A DNA stretch of 27,865 nucleotides from a bacterium (GCA_026416715.1 JAOAEQ010000033.1:1-27865); one strand, 5' to 3'; counted from the first letter of the stretch, positions 9,660 through 16,927 are shown. Notes: generated from the letters alone by a model not told the origin. Numbers and translations are program-made.

Positions 9660-10565
9660 ATGAGCCAAAACAAAATAACCCGCCGTGATTTTATTCGTAC
9701 TACGGCAGCAGTAACGCTATCTAGTGCAATCATGCCGCCGTTTCTTGCAGAGGCTTTCAGCAAAGAAACGGTTGCAGCTGCCAAACGAGTCAAGGTCATT
9801 TTAATTCGGGATGCGAATGCAGTCGATTCGCAAGGGAATGTGAATACTGAAATAATTCAGCAGATGCTAGATACCGCAGTTGCCGCTTTGTTTGATACAA
9901 AAGACGTGAGTAATGCTTGGAAATCGATTATCCAGCCAACAGATATTGTCGGGATAAAAAGCAACGTTTGGAAAAACATCCCTACCCCAAAAGAACTCGA
10001 ACATGCGATATATACCCGAGTTAAAGAAATTGGGGTTTCCGGAAAGAATATCTCTATTGATGATCGCGGGGTTCTAAAAAATCCAATTTTTCAGAATAGT
10101 ACCGCGTTAATTAATGTTCGCCCTCTGCGCACGCATTATTGGGCAGGAATCGGCAGTTGCATTAAGAACTATATTATGTTTACTCCAACTCCATGGGAAT
10201 ATCATACCGATGCGTGTTCTGATTTAGCGGCGATCTGGCAGTTCCCTATTGTTAAAGGGAAAACGCGGTTGAACATTTTAAGTGCGCTTACTCCGCAATT
10301 TTATGGTCGCGGACCGCACGGGTTCGACAAACGGTATGTTTGGAATTATAACGGTCTGCTGGTGAGTACAGACCCGGTCGCGGTGGATACGGTCGGAGCA
10401 CGAATTCTTCAGTTGAAACGTATCGCTTATTTTGGAGAAGACAAACCGATGGAAACAACACCGAAACATATTGAAGTCGCAGACAAGAAATATCGGCTAG
10501 GAATAAGCGATTTAACCCAAATCGAATTAGTTAAATTAGGGTGGAAAAACGATATTCTAATTTGA
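9660..10565 (+). CDS. Tat-exported DUF362-family protein
   Basis: A 301-residue protein whose N-terminus carries a twin-arginine signal (TRRDFIR at about residues 7-13, then a hydrophobic stretch TTAAVTLSSAIMPPFLAEA). It should therefore be exported folded, often a sign of a bound cofactor. The mature part matches DUF362 (VKVILIRDANAV, PTDIVGIKSNVW, LINVRPLRTHYWAGIGSCIKNYIMF, STDPVAVDTVGARIL). No ferredoxin-type cysteine cluster is present in this version. The start at 9660 is supported by GAGGTG ending 6 nt upstream; longer starts (for example TTG 9603) would run into the preceding gene and bury the Tat signal. It is the last gene of the likely ygfK-DUF6599-DUF362 unit and converges on the dGTPase gene. 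Its biochemical role is unknown. Confidence 0.88.
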   Translation: MSQNKITRRDFIRTTAAVTLSSAIMPPFLAEAFSKETVAAAKRVKVILIRDANAVDSQGNVNTEIIQQMLDTAVAALFDTKDVSNAWKSIIQPTDIVGIKSNVWKNIPTPKELEHAIYTRVKEIGVSGKNISIDDRGVLKNPIFQNSTALINVRPLRTHYWAGIGSCIKNYIMFTPTPWEYHTDACSDLAAIWQFPIVKGKTRLNILSALTPQFYGRGPHGFDKRYVWNYNGLLVSTDPVAVDTVGARILQLKRIAYFGEDKPMETTPKHIEVADKKYRLGISDLTQIELVKLGWKNDILI

Positions 10566-10603
10566 ACAATAGTTTCTTAATTACGATAGTATAATGGCTC
10601 AAT

Positions 10604-10621
10604 TTCCCGTTTCAACGGGAA
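10604..10621. terminator. Hairpin between convergent genes (possible bidirectional terminator, no U-tract)
   Basis: TTCCCGTT and AACGGGAA form a perfect 8-bp inverted repeat around TC, in the 66-bp gap between the convergent DUF362 and dGTPase genes. Position suggests termination for both genes, but neither side is followed by a run of T. Confidence 0.45.
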
Positions 10622-10631
10622 CATCAGACCT

Positions 10632-11795
10632 TTAGGTAATATCACTTTCAGGGGTGAATAATTTTTGGTATTCCTGTTGTGCGAATCGGTCGGTCATTCC
10701 AGCGATATAATCGCAGATAATGCGATAGTTTGAATCAATCCCATTTTCTAGTTTTGCTTGCCATTTCGGTGGTAATACTTCCGGATGCTCTAGATAGAAA
10801 TTAAACAATGCAACGATAAACCGTTTCGATTTATCCACAGCTCGCATTACCCGATAATGTCGATAGACGTTATGAAACAAAAACGATTTAAGTTCCTGAT
10901 TAGCGTCTCGCATTTCTGCACTAAATCCAGCAAGTTTATTCGGTTGTTTCCGAATATCATCTACTGAATGAATCTGGCGAGCGTGAATTTGTCGTTCAGT
11001 TTCTAATACCGCATCGGTTACCTGCAAATTGATGAGTTTCCGAATCGCTTTATGTCGAATTCGTGGCGGTTTTTCTTCCGGATGATATTGGCGGATTAAC
11101 TCTTGCACTTGCCGCCATAATGCCACTTGCGATAAATCCGATTCGGTAATTAATCCTTCCTGCAGTCCGTCATCTAAATCATGATTGTTGTATGCAATTT
11201 CATCCGCAACATCAACAATTTGCGCTTCGAGCGTTGGCATAACTTGCGGATCCCACCCTTCATCGAGCAGCGGAGTATCATACGAGGTTGAATGTTTAAT
11301 TATCGCTTCCCGAACCTCATAACACAAATTTAATCCCGGAAATGCGGAATACTTCTCTTCTAACACATCGACAACCCTTAATCCATGACGATTATGTTCA
11401 AATCCACCATGGTCTAGCATTAGCTGATGTAATGCTTCTTCGCCTGCATGCCCAAACGGAGTATGTCCTAAATCATGCGCTAGCGCAATCGCTTCCGTTA
11501 AATCTTCATTCACTCGTAGTAACCGAGCTATTGTTCGTGCGATTTGCGCAACTTCTAGCGTATGGGTTAACCGTGTCCGATAATGGTCACCTTCATGGGT
11601 AACAAAAACCTGCGTTTTATATTCTAACCGGCGAAACGCAGTGCTATGAATTATTCGATCGCGGTCGCGTTGAAATGCGGTGCGCAAATCATGTTCCGAT
11701 TCCGGATACTGCCGTCCTCGCGACTGACTACTTTTCATCGCATACGGTGCAAGAATTCGCTCCTCTAGTTTTTCGTATTCTTCTCGCTTTTGCAT
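10632..11795 (-). CDS. dgt: dGTP triphosphohydrolase-like HD-domain protein
   Basis: An HD-superfamily dNTP triphosphohydrolase (dGTPase-like), cytoplasmic, which hydrolyses deoxynucleoside triphosphates to nucleoside and triphosphate. It is 387 residues from the chosen start. Visible motifs are LAPYAMKSSQSRGRQYPE, FRRLEYKTQVFV, RTRLTHTLEVAQIARTIA (first metal His), AHDLGHTPFGHAGE (HD pair) and QIVDVADEIAYNNHDLDDGL (final Asp). It belongs to the shorter bacterial type rather than the longer E. coli Dgt type, so substrate preference may be broader than dGTP. I place the start at 11795 (MQKREEYE), preceded by AAAGG about 7 nt upstream. A longer start at 11831 adds residues encoded by a dispersed CTCTGCG-type repeat (11804-11826) and is unlikely. 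The upstream gene on this strand is an ABC permease about 110 bp away. Confidence 0.92.
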   Translation of the reverse strand: MQKREEYEKLEERILAPYAMKSSQSRGRQYPESEHDLRTAFQRDRDRIIHSTAFRRLEYKTQVFVTHEGDHYRTRLTHTLEVAQIARTIARLLRVNEDLTEAIALAHDLGHTPFGHAGEEALHQLMLDHGGFEHNRHGLRVVDVLEEKYSAFPGLNLCYEVREAIIKHSTSYDTPLLDEGWDPQVMPTLEAQIVDVADEIAYNNHDLDDGLQEGLITESDLSQVALWRQVQELIRQYHPEEKPPRIRHKAIRKLINLQVTDAVLETERQIHARQIHSVDDIRKQPNKLAGFSAEMRDANQELKSFLFHNVYRHYRVMRAVDKSKRFIVALFNFYLEHPEVLPPKWQAKLENGIDSNYRIICDYIAGMTDRFAQQEYQKLFTPESDIT

Positions 11796-11803
11796 TTCAA
11801 AAC

Positions 11804-11826
11804 CTTTCACCGCAGAGTTCGCTGAG
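11804..11826 (-). repeat. CTCNGCGnnCTCTGCGGTGAAA-type dispersed repeat, copy 1
   Basis: On the minus strand this reads CTCAGCGAACTCTGCGGTG followed by AAAG. It is the clearest of three copies in the window, lies directly upstream of the dGTPase start, and appears inverted relative to copy 2. Similar CTCTG(T/C)G tandem motifs occur between genes in many unrelated bacterial genomes, as I recall; no function is known to me. Confidence 0.5.
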
Positions 11827-11873
11827 CACATAGAAAAATATGATGAATTCTGATTTTCTTCTCATGATTAGTT

Positions 11874-11900
11874 CTCTGCGGAATTAGCGGTCTCTGCGGT
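11874..11900 (+). repeat. CTCTGCGG-type dispersed repeat, copy 2
   Basis: CTCTGCGG occurs twice (11874-11881 and 11892-11899), with AGCGGT before the second, on the plus strand between the ABC permease stop and the dGTPase gene. It faces copy 1 in inverted orientation across a 47-bp AT-rich spacer. Confidence 0.45.
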
Positions 11901-11904
11901 TATG

Positions 11905-12804
11905 TTATCCTTTAATTCCGGCAAGTTTAATTCCTTCGACAAAGAACCGCTGGTTGAACACAAACACGATAATGATCGGCGCGAGCATAATAATCGACCC
12001 AGCCATTAAGAGAGTCCATTCGGTCGTATAGAGTCCCTGAAATGACTGTAATCCGACGGCTAACGTTTTCATTTCCATCGAATTGGTGACAATCAACGGC
12101 CACATGAAATCTTTCCATGTACCCATAAATACGAACGTGGTTAACGTAGCTAGTGCTGGTTTAGATAACGGTAAGGTTATCCGACGATAGATCCCGAATA
12201 ACGAAGAACCATCAATTTTTGCGGCTTCTTCCAGTTCCACTGGCAAAGACATGAAAAATTGCCGGAGCATAAAGGTGCCGTATGCGGAAAACATCCCCGG
12301 AACAATCAACGCAAAATAGGAATCGATCCCAATTGGTTTCCCAAAATAGGTGCCAAATAGGTATATATCGGTATTCCATAATTCACCAAGCGTGCGCAAT
12401 AGAATAAACACCGGAATCATTGTGACTACACCCGGAACCATCATCGTCGCCAGATACCCGAAAAACAACTTATCCCGACCAGGGAAATTTAATCGCGCAA
12501 ACGCAAACGCAGCTAATGAACTGGTGAACACTTGCCCAAAGGTTACCATCACGGTCACCAAAATGGTATTGAAATAAAACCGGGGAAACGGAACCGCAGT
12601 CCAGGCTTTCGGATAATTCGACCAGACTATCGGGTTCGGAATCAACTGTGCTAGAAAATTATCCGTAACTGTGAATACTGCTCCCGGCTCTTTCAAGGAA
12701 GTGGCTAACATCCAGAAAAAGGGCAGTAACATCGTAAACGCACCACACCCGAGAAAAATGTAGGCGAGTATCTTCTTCATGAAATCTTTTCTCTTCTTTT
12801 CCAT
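11905..12804 (-). CDS. Carbohydrate ABC transporter permease, MalG/UgpE type
   Basis: An inner-membrane permease subunit of a CUT1-type sugar importer, 299 residues with about six membrane segments. The first is KKILAYIFLGCGAFTMLLPFFWMLATSLK, a typical MalG-family start. The cytoplasmic EAA loop is EEAAKIDGSSLFGIYRRITLPLSKPAL (about residues 192-218), which contacts the ATPase, and the C-terminus ends GIKLAGIKG as is common in this family. An alternative start at 12780 (MKKILAY) has a purine-rich stretch upstream and is as plausible as 12804. It lies 90 bp downstream of the MalF-type gene and should be co-transcribed with it. Substrate cannot be inferred because no binding protein or sugar enzyme is adjacent. 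Confidence 0.94.
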   Translation of the reverse strand: MEKKRKDFMKKILAYIFLGCGAFTMLLPFFWMLATSLKEPGAVFTVTDNFLAQLIPNPIVWSNYPKAWTAVPFPRFYFNTILVTVMVTFGQVFTSSLAAFAFARLNFPGRDKLFFGYLATMMVPGVVTMIPVFILLRTLGELWNTDIYLFGTYFGKPIGIDSYFALIVPGMFSAYGTFMLRQFFMSLPVELEEAAKIDGSSLFGIYRRITLPLSKPALATLTTFVFMGTWKDFMWPLIVTNSMEMKTLAVGLQSFQGLYTTEWTLLMAGSIIMLAPIIIVFVFNQRFFVEGIKLAGIKG

Positions 12805-12894
12805 ACGGTCAATCCACGATTAGCGAATGGATCGAATTTAACTAATCGGATAATTCGCTTCCCATATTCGCACTATTCGAACTGAGTAAAAATG

Positions 12895-13875
12895 TTAAAA
12901 ATAATGCACGCGTTTCCCGCCATATTTCCAATTCAGAAGCGTCACGATAAACACTAAGAAAAACAATACCCACGCTATTGCTGCCGCATACCCCATCTTA
13001 AACCAAACAAAAGCATTGTTGTAAATATAGTAACTTAACGTCGTACTTGCTCCCGCAGGTCCGCCACCGGTCATAACATACGCGGCATCAAACCCGCCCT
13101 GGAACCCGCCAATTAAACTCATCGTGAATATAAAAAATGTCGTCGGCGTTAACATCGGCCAAGTGATATGGATAAACTTCTGCCAACCAGAAGCACCATC
13201 AATCTCCGCAGCTTCATAGAGATGCGAAGGCACATTCTGCAACCCCGCTAGATATAACACCATATTCACGCCACCAACCGAACTCCAGAAAAACATTAAC
13301 ATTAACGCTGGTTTCACCCAAGCAGTACTAGCTAGCCATTCCGGACCGGTTAGTCGAACTCCCATGAGCTGACCAAACCGCGAAATCAACCCATTGATTA
13401 ACCCGAAATCCGCATTGTATAACCAGCGCCAGAGTAAATACGTCGCTACCCCGGCAGTGATCGTCGGCAGAAAATATATAGTCCGAAAAACAACCCGACC
13501 GCGTATCTTCTGATTTAACGCCATCGCTAACACTAACGAACCCGCAATGTTTATCGGTATCCCCAGCATTAAGAAAATCGTGTTCCCAAGATACCGCCAG
13601 AAATAAGGGTCTTTTGCCTCCAATATGTTCCAGAAAAAGATATAATCCGTCCAATGCCGGATCGCTTCAGGTCGAACCGTAAAACCAAGGAGCTCAGAAA
13701 AATTCTTCAAGCCGACAAAATGGCGTTCCCCGAGCAAATCCCACTGCGTGAAACTCAATAAAAATGAGGCTAATACCGGCAATAAAGTGAAGGTTAAAAA
13801 CCCAAGTATGTTCGGTAAAATAAACGCATACCCAGCAAGCGCCTCTTTAATTCTTCGTTTGGTACGTTGCGTCAT
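12895..13875 (-). CDS. Carbohydrate ABC transporter permease, MalF/UgpA type
   Basis: Partner permease of the same CUT1-type importer, 326 residues and about six membrane segments. The first segment is GYAFILPNILGFLTFTLLPVLASFLLSFTQWD, followed by FVGLKNFSELL. A periplasmic loop precedes YLGNTIFLMLGIPINIAGSLVLAMALN. The EAA loop is YEAAEIDGASGWQKFIHITWPMLTP, and FQGGFDAAYVMTGGGPAGAS is characteristic of this subunit. It is first in a two-gene minus-strand unit with a good promoter at 13925-13954, yet the ATG at 13875 has no evident Shine-Dalgarno (upstream sequence is CCCCTTACCGT). The usual first gene, a solute-binding lipoprotein, is missing, as is the ATPase, which is often encoded elsewhere and shared. 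Confidence 0.94.
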   Translation of the reverse strand: MTQRTKRRIKEALAGYAFILPNILGFLTFTLLPVLASFLLSFTQWDLLGERHFVGLKNFSELLGFTVRPEAIRHWTDYIFFWNILEAKDPYFWRYLGNTIFLMLGIPINIAGSLVLAMALNQKIRGRVVFRTIYFLPTITAGVATYLLWRWLYNADFGLINGLISRFGQLMGVRLTGPEWLASTAWVKPALMLMFFWSSVGGVNMVLYLAGLQNVPSHLYEAAEIDGASGWQKFIHITWPMLTPTTFFIFTMSLIGGFQGGFDAAYVMTGGGPAGASTTLSYYIYNNAFVWFKMGYAAAIAWVLFFLVFIVTLLNWKYGGKRVHYF

Positions 13876-13924
13876 ACGGTAAGGGGATAGAAAATATTTT
13901 TTCTGATTTTTTAAATATTAAAAC

Positions 13925-13954
13925 AATATACCAAGAAATAGTTTTTATCGTCAA
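13925..13954 (-). promoter_or_regulatory. Sigma-70 type promoter for the ABC permease pair
   Basis: On the minus strand, TTGACG (13954-13949) is separated by 18 bp from TATATT (13930-13925). Transcription would start near 13918, about 43 nt before the MalF-type ATG. Having the promoter directly before the permease supports that no binding-protein gene precedes it in this operon. Confidence 0.6.
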
Positions 13955-14041
13955 ATATCGCAGTGAGAAATAATCTGTTATAAAAGGGAAAAATATCATT
14001 TTTCATCGATATAATGTTGGAAGAAAATAAAGGAACTGAAA

Positions 14042-14069
14042 ATAATTTGCGCTATTAATAGCAAATTAT
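14042..14069. promoter_or_regulatory. 9-bp inverted repeat with palindromic centre upstream of the secreted protein gene
   Basis: ATAATTTGC (14042-14050) and GCAAATTAT (14061-14069) are perfect inverted arms separated by 10 bp that are themselves nearly palindromic (CTATTAATAG). A TATAAT at 14082-14087 lies 12 bp further on, so the dyad covers the -35 zone of the likely promoter of the gene at 14101. This suggests an operator, or an activator site replacing a missing -35 box. Confidence 0.4.
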
Positions 14070-14100
14070 CTAGCTGAATTATATAATATATATTAATTAT

Positions 14101-14883
14101 ATGGTAAAAAGAGTTTTTATTTTTATCTTGTTATTTTACGCTCATACTCCAACCAATGCAGTAAATATTAACGGCATAATCGATATTCATCCTGTAGGAT
14201 ATATCGTTGACCGAGCTACACCGTTTGCAATTCATTTTTCTTGCTGGACTTCAACTTTTGCTGGTTATACAATGGTAACAGCAAAAATCCAAATTTTGTC
14301 TGATGCAACGACGGTAATAAATTATACCTGGAGTACGGCTCAAGGCATTAGCGCATGGCGAGCTGATGAGGTTCAACCAAGCCTTTGTAATCCGATGTCA
14401 GTAAGTAATACTACTGTTTCCGGATGGCTATTTGGTATGTCACGGTCTTTAACATATTTTGGTGTAACAACATGCAAAATCCGCCTATATCGAGGGGGAA
14501 GCAGTTTCCCGCATGATATTTCCACGTCGGTGCTACTCTATGCATGGAATACTACCGTTGATGCTGGGTGGCTCGAAGGAATCGATCCGCTTATTGGCGC
14601 GAAAACTATCGTCCTTGCTAAAGATAGCTCTGGCAAAATATTAGGTAGCTATATCACGGAAGATAACCAAATTATTGAACCGCTCCCGTATCCGTCAACC
14701 GCTGGATACTTCAGACTCAGCGTTCCTGTTGGAATCGTGGCTTCGCTTGAATTTCGGAATCTAAATAATCAAGTTATAAAAACTCAAAATGGACCTTGGT
14801 ATGTTACTGCTGGCACCATAACTCATATTGGTTTTCCAACCCATATTGAGAATACCCTTTGGGAAATATTTGAAAATAACTAA
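14101..14883 (+). CDS. Secreted protein of unknown function
   Basis: A 260-residue protein that I do not recognise. It begins with a short basic and hydrophobic signal peptide (MVKRVFIFILLFYAHTPTNA, cleavage near residue 20), so it is exported. The mature part is rich in Thr, Ser, Trp and Tyr and in alternating hydrophobic residues, as in beta-sandwich extracellular proteins. Three cysteines (in SCWTS, PSLCNPM and TTCKIR) lie in the first half. The second half (GAKTIVLAKDSSGKILGSYITEDNQ...GYFRLSVPVG) resembles the regular strand pattern of a carboxypeptidase-regulatory-like or Ig-like beta domain, but this is only by eye. The ATG is preceded by very AT-rich DNA without a Shine-Dalgarno; a TATAAT at 14082-14087 would give a 5' leader of only a few bases. 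It is a single-gene unit between two promoters. Confidence 0.75.
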   Translation: MVKRVFIFILLFYAHTPTNAVNINGIIDIHPVGYIVDRATPFAIHFSCWTSTFAGYTMVTAKIQILSDATTVINYTWSTAQGISAWRADEVQPSLCNPMSVSNTTVSGWLFGMSRSLTYFGVTTCKIRLYRGGSSFPHDISTSVLLYAWNTTVDAGWLEGIDPLIGAKTIVLAKDSSGKILGSYITEDNQIIEPLPYPSTAGYFRLSVPVGIVASLEFRNLNNQVIKTQNGPWYVTAGTITHIGFPTHIENTLWEIFENN

Positions 14884-14891
14884 AATATATC

Positions 14892-14921
14892 TTGACAAAT
14901 ATAGTCATTTATAATTATAAT
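14892..14921 (+). promoter_or_regulatory. Consensus sigma-70 promoter for the cysteine synthase 1 / sulfur-prenyl gene cluster
   Basis: TTGACA (14892-14897), an 18-bp spacer and TATAAT (14916-14921) match both consensus boxes perfectly. The predicted start is near 14928, giving a leader of about 47 nt before the ATG at 14975, too short for a known sulfur-responsive riboswitch. This is the strongest promoter match I see in the window. Confidence 0.83.
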
Positions 14922-14974
14922 ATTTAGTATAATAACTGACTTAATTATGTGGTTTATTGAGATAGGGGGCATGT

Positions 14975-15904
14975 ATGAGTCCAAAACGGGTTAATAATAT
15001 TCTCGAATTAATTGGTGATACCCCGATAGTGAAACTTAATAAAGTGGTTGGAGAAACCGATGCAACTGTCTGGGCAAAATTAGAAATGTTCAATCCATTA
15101 TCGAGTGTGAAAGACCGAATTTGTTTAGCTATGGTTGAATCTGCGGAACAAGAAGGAAAACTAAAACCGGGAATGACCTTGGTTGAACCGACGAGTGGTA
15201 ATACTGGCATCGGGTTAGCTATGGTTGCTGCGGTTAAAGGATATCGGCTGATTCTGACGATGCCAGAAACCATGAGTATTGAACGGCGAAAACTATTGAA
15301 GGCATTGGGGGCAGAACTGGTGCTTACTCCCGGAACCGAAGGAATGCCCGGCGCAGTTAAAAAAGCGGAAGAACTCGTTACTGCACATTCGGAATATGTT
15401 ATGCTGCAACAATTTAAGAATCCAGCGAATCCTGAGGTTCATCGCCGAACTACCGCAAGAGAAATTCTAGAACAGGTTGGCAATGAAATTGACGCATTTA
15501 TTGGTGGGGTTGGCACCGGCGGAACGATTACCGGCGTAGCGGAAGTTTTCAAAGAGCAATTAAAATTAACAACAAAATTTTATGCGGTAGAACCAAGTAA
15601 ATCGCCGGTTATTTCCGGTGGAAAACGCGGTCCTCATAAAATTCAAGGGATTGGCGCAGGGTTCATTCCTGAAGTCTTACGAGTAGAACTCATTGACGAG
15701 ATTATCCAAGTGCAGGAAGAAGATGCTGTAGCTACCGCCCGAGAGTTAGCGAAAAGAGAAGGTATTCTCGTTGGGATATCATCAGGTGCTGCATGTTGGG
15801 CTGCGTTGCAAGTGGCAAAAAAACTTGGGAAAGGGAAAACCGTTGTGGTTATCTTTCCTGATACTGGGGAACGGTATTTAAGTACCGACCTGTTCGACGC
15901 ATAA
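14975..15904 (+). CDS. cysK: Cysteine synthase 1 (O-acetylserine sulfhydrylase family)
   Basis: A PLP-dependent enzyme that makes cysteine from an activated serine (usually O-acetylserine) and sulfide, 309 residues, cytoplasmic. The PLP lysine is in PLSSVKDR (Lys46). TSGNTGI binds the substrate carboxylate, [10 protein letters not shown] is the phosphate loop, and GISSGAA and PDTGERYLS complete the fold. There is no regulatory CBS domain, so it is not cystathionine beta-synthase. Before the catalytic lysine it has LSS where its paralogue at 21201 has GGS, so substrate preference could differ. An AGGGGG element lies 7 nt upstream of the ATG at 14975, and a consensus promoter lies before that. 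It heads a run of nine plus-strand genes, but a 43-nt palindrome follows its stop and may limit read-through. Confidence 0.95.
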   Translation: MSPKRVNNILELIGDTPIVKLNKVVGETDATVWAKLEMFNPLSSVKDRICLAMVESAEQEGKLKPGMTLVEPTSGNTGIGLAMVAAVKGYRLILTMPETMSIERRKLLKALGAELVLTPGTEGMPGAVKKAEELVTAHSEYVMLQQFKNPANPEVHRRTTAREILEQVGNEIDAFIGGVGTGGTITGVAEVFKEQLKLTTKFYAVEPSKSPVISGGKRGPHKIQGIGAGFIPEVLRVELIDEIIQVQEEDAVATARELAKREGILVGISSGAACWAALQVAKKLGKGKTVVVIFPDTGERYLSTDLFDA

Positions 15905-15956
15905 CCTCTCCCGATTGAACCGTGACTGGATATGGTATATTACTGTAATCAATCAG

Positions 15957-15999
15957 GGAGTTGAGTGGGTATTGCTCAGAGCAATACCCACTCAACTCC
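15957..15999. terminator. 43-nt perfect palindrome (21-bp arms, 1-nt centre) after cysteine synthase 1
   Basis: The 21-nt arms 15957-15977 and 15979-15999 are exact reverse complements around a single A at 15978; the core reads TATTGCTCAGAGCAATA. It sits 52 bp after the cysK1 stop and 37 bp before the kinase-like gene. RNA from either strand would fold into a very stable hairpin. No T-run follows on either side, so it is not a classical Rho-independent terminator; it may act as a partial terminator, a 3'-end stabiliser, or a protein-binding palindrome. Confidence 0.6.
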
Positions 16000-16036
16000 G
16001 GTGTAATTCATCATTAACTAGCGGTCTTTTAATTCT

Positions 16037-16615
16037 ATGCACTTTGATAACGAAGATAAACGGCAGGTAGTCCATCTCACGATGGTAATTTTTGCGGTAT
16101 TATTACGCTGGCTCGTTAAATGGCAAGCGATGGTTTTTGCCGCTGTAGCGCTATTGTTCAATCTGTTCATCTTACGTCGGCTGATACCAGATTTGTTTAG
16201 AGAACAGGAGCTAAAAAAAGGATATTCGATTGGCATAGTTATGTATCCGCTCGTGGTCTTAATTTTAGTAACAGTTTTCCCGCTCTATATCGCTGGCGGT
16301 GCTTGGGCGATTTTAGCGATCGGTGATAGTTTCTCGAACATCATCGGACGACGGTTTGGGAAGAAGAAATTATACTGGAATCCAGTGAAAAGTTATGCGG
16401 GATTAATTGGATTTATAATTCCGTCAATGATAGGAAGCGGTTTTTTCCTCTGGTGGATTAATCCCAACATTGGAGTTAAAGAACTAATTAACTTATCGGT
16501 TATTGGCTCAATAGTCAGTGGTATATTAGAGACATTACCGCTTAAAATAGATGATAATATTTTAGTTGGTTTAGGAGCTGGAATAACGTTATTTTTTTTA
16601 TCTATATTATTGTAA
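16037..16615 (+). CDS. Phytol/dolichol-kinase-like membrane protein (VTE5/SEC59/DGK1 family)
   Basis: A small integral membrane protein of 192 residues in the CTP-dependent polyprenol/phytol kinase family, whose members phosphorylate an isoprenoid alcohol (or diacylglycerol) using CTP. Family marks are the N-terminal DKRQVVHL (compare RK..H), AILAIGDSFSNIIGRRFGK (about residues 91-109, Asp97 in the nucleotide-binding region), WNPVKSYAGLIGF (KS at 118-119) and ETLPLKIDDNILV (Glu165, DDN 172-174). About six hydrophobic segments are visible. The gene has no clear Shine-Dalgarno and starts 37 bp after a strong palindrome, so its expression may be set by that element. A Cys-rich small gene follows after 3 bp, and DUF92 and UbiA genes lie further along the strand. 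The actual alcohol substrate is unknown; some relatives are only annotated as phosphatidate cytidylyltransferase-like. Confidence 0.85.
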   Translation: MHFDNEDKRQVVHLTMVIFAVLLRWLVKWQAMVFAAVALLFNLFILRRLIPDLFREQELKKGYSIGIVMYPLVVLILVTVFPLYIAGGAWAILAIGDSFSNIIGRRFGKKKLYWNPVKSYAGLIGFIIPSMIGSGFFLWWINPNIGVKELINLSVIGSIVSGILETLPLKIDDNILVGLGAGITLFFLSILL

Positions 16616-16618
16616 GGT

Positions 16619-16927
16619 ATGAACACAATCACATCCTCACAACCAATTGAGTCAGTGTCTGGGACAACTACGGGAGAAATATGTAGCCGATGTAAAGCTG
16701 AACTCTGTCAACGGCAAATTGTATGCAATCTTGCGCTAGGTTATGAGACTGTCTATCAATGTATCGTTTGCCTGGCAAAAGAAAAAAAACAACCTGCTCA
16801 AAGCTTATTTAACTATCTGCTTCGTTATATACAAACCCGCCCTTGCTATATGATAATGTGGCAGAAAACTCGATGTTCTGATACCCAGCGTATCAGATGC
16901 GAGTTTCGTGCATCCTGTGATCAATAA
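16619..16927 (+). CDS. Small cysteine-rich protein of unknown function
   Basis: A 102-residue protein with ten cysteines, which I do not recognise. They are at 22, 25, 30, 36, 48, 51, 76, 86, 94 and 100: two Cys-x2-Cys pairs (CSRC and CIVC) separated by 22 residues, with further single cysteines between them and in the tail. The spacing of the first four to six would suit a zinc ribbon or an Fe-S site. The C-terminal part is basic (RCSDTQRIRCEFRASC). There is no signal peptide or membrane segment. It starts 3 bp after the kinase-like gene with TAAGGT just before the ATG, so it is very likely co-translated with it. Location beside sulfur-assimilation genes suggests a metal, redox or sulfur-carrier role, but that is inference. 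The start at 16619 is the only reasonable one. Confidence 0.72.
   Translation: MNTITSSQPIESVSGTTTGEICSRCKAELCQRQIVCNLALGYETVYQCIVCLAKEKKQPAQSLFNYLLRYIQTRPCYMIMWQKTRCSDTQRIRCEFRASCDQ

Noticed and set aside
12817-12858. Interleaved inverted arms CGATTAG/CTAATCG and GCGAAT/ATTCGC between the two permease genes, in pseudoknot order
   Set aside because: Arms of 6-7 bp in AT-rich DNA of this length arise easily by chance, and nothing else marks a regulatory RNA.
14922-14974. Possible sulfur-responsive riboswitch or T-box before cysteine synthase 1
   Set aside because: The predicted leader is only about 47 nt and shows no conserved riboswitch core or T-box motif.
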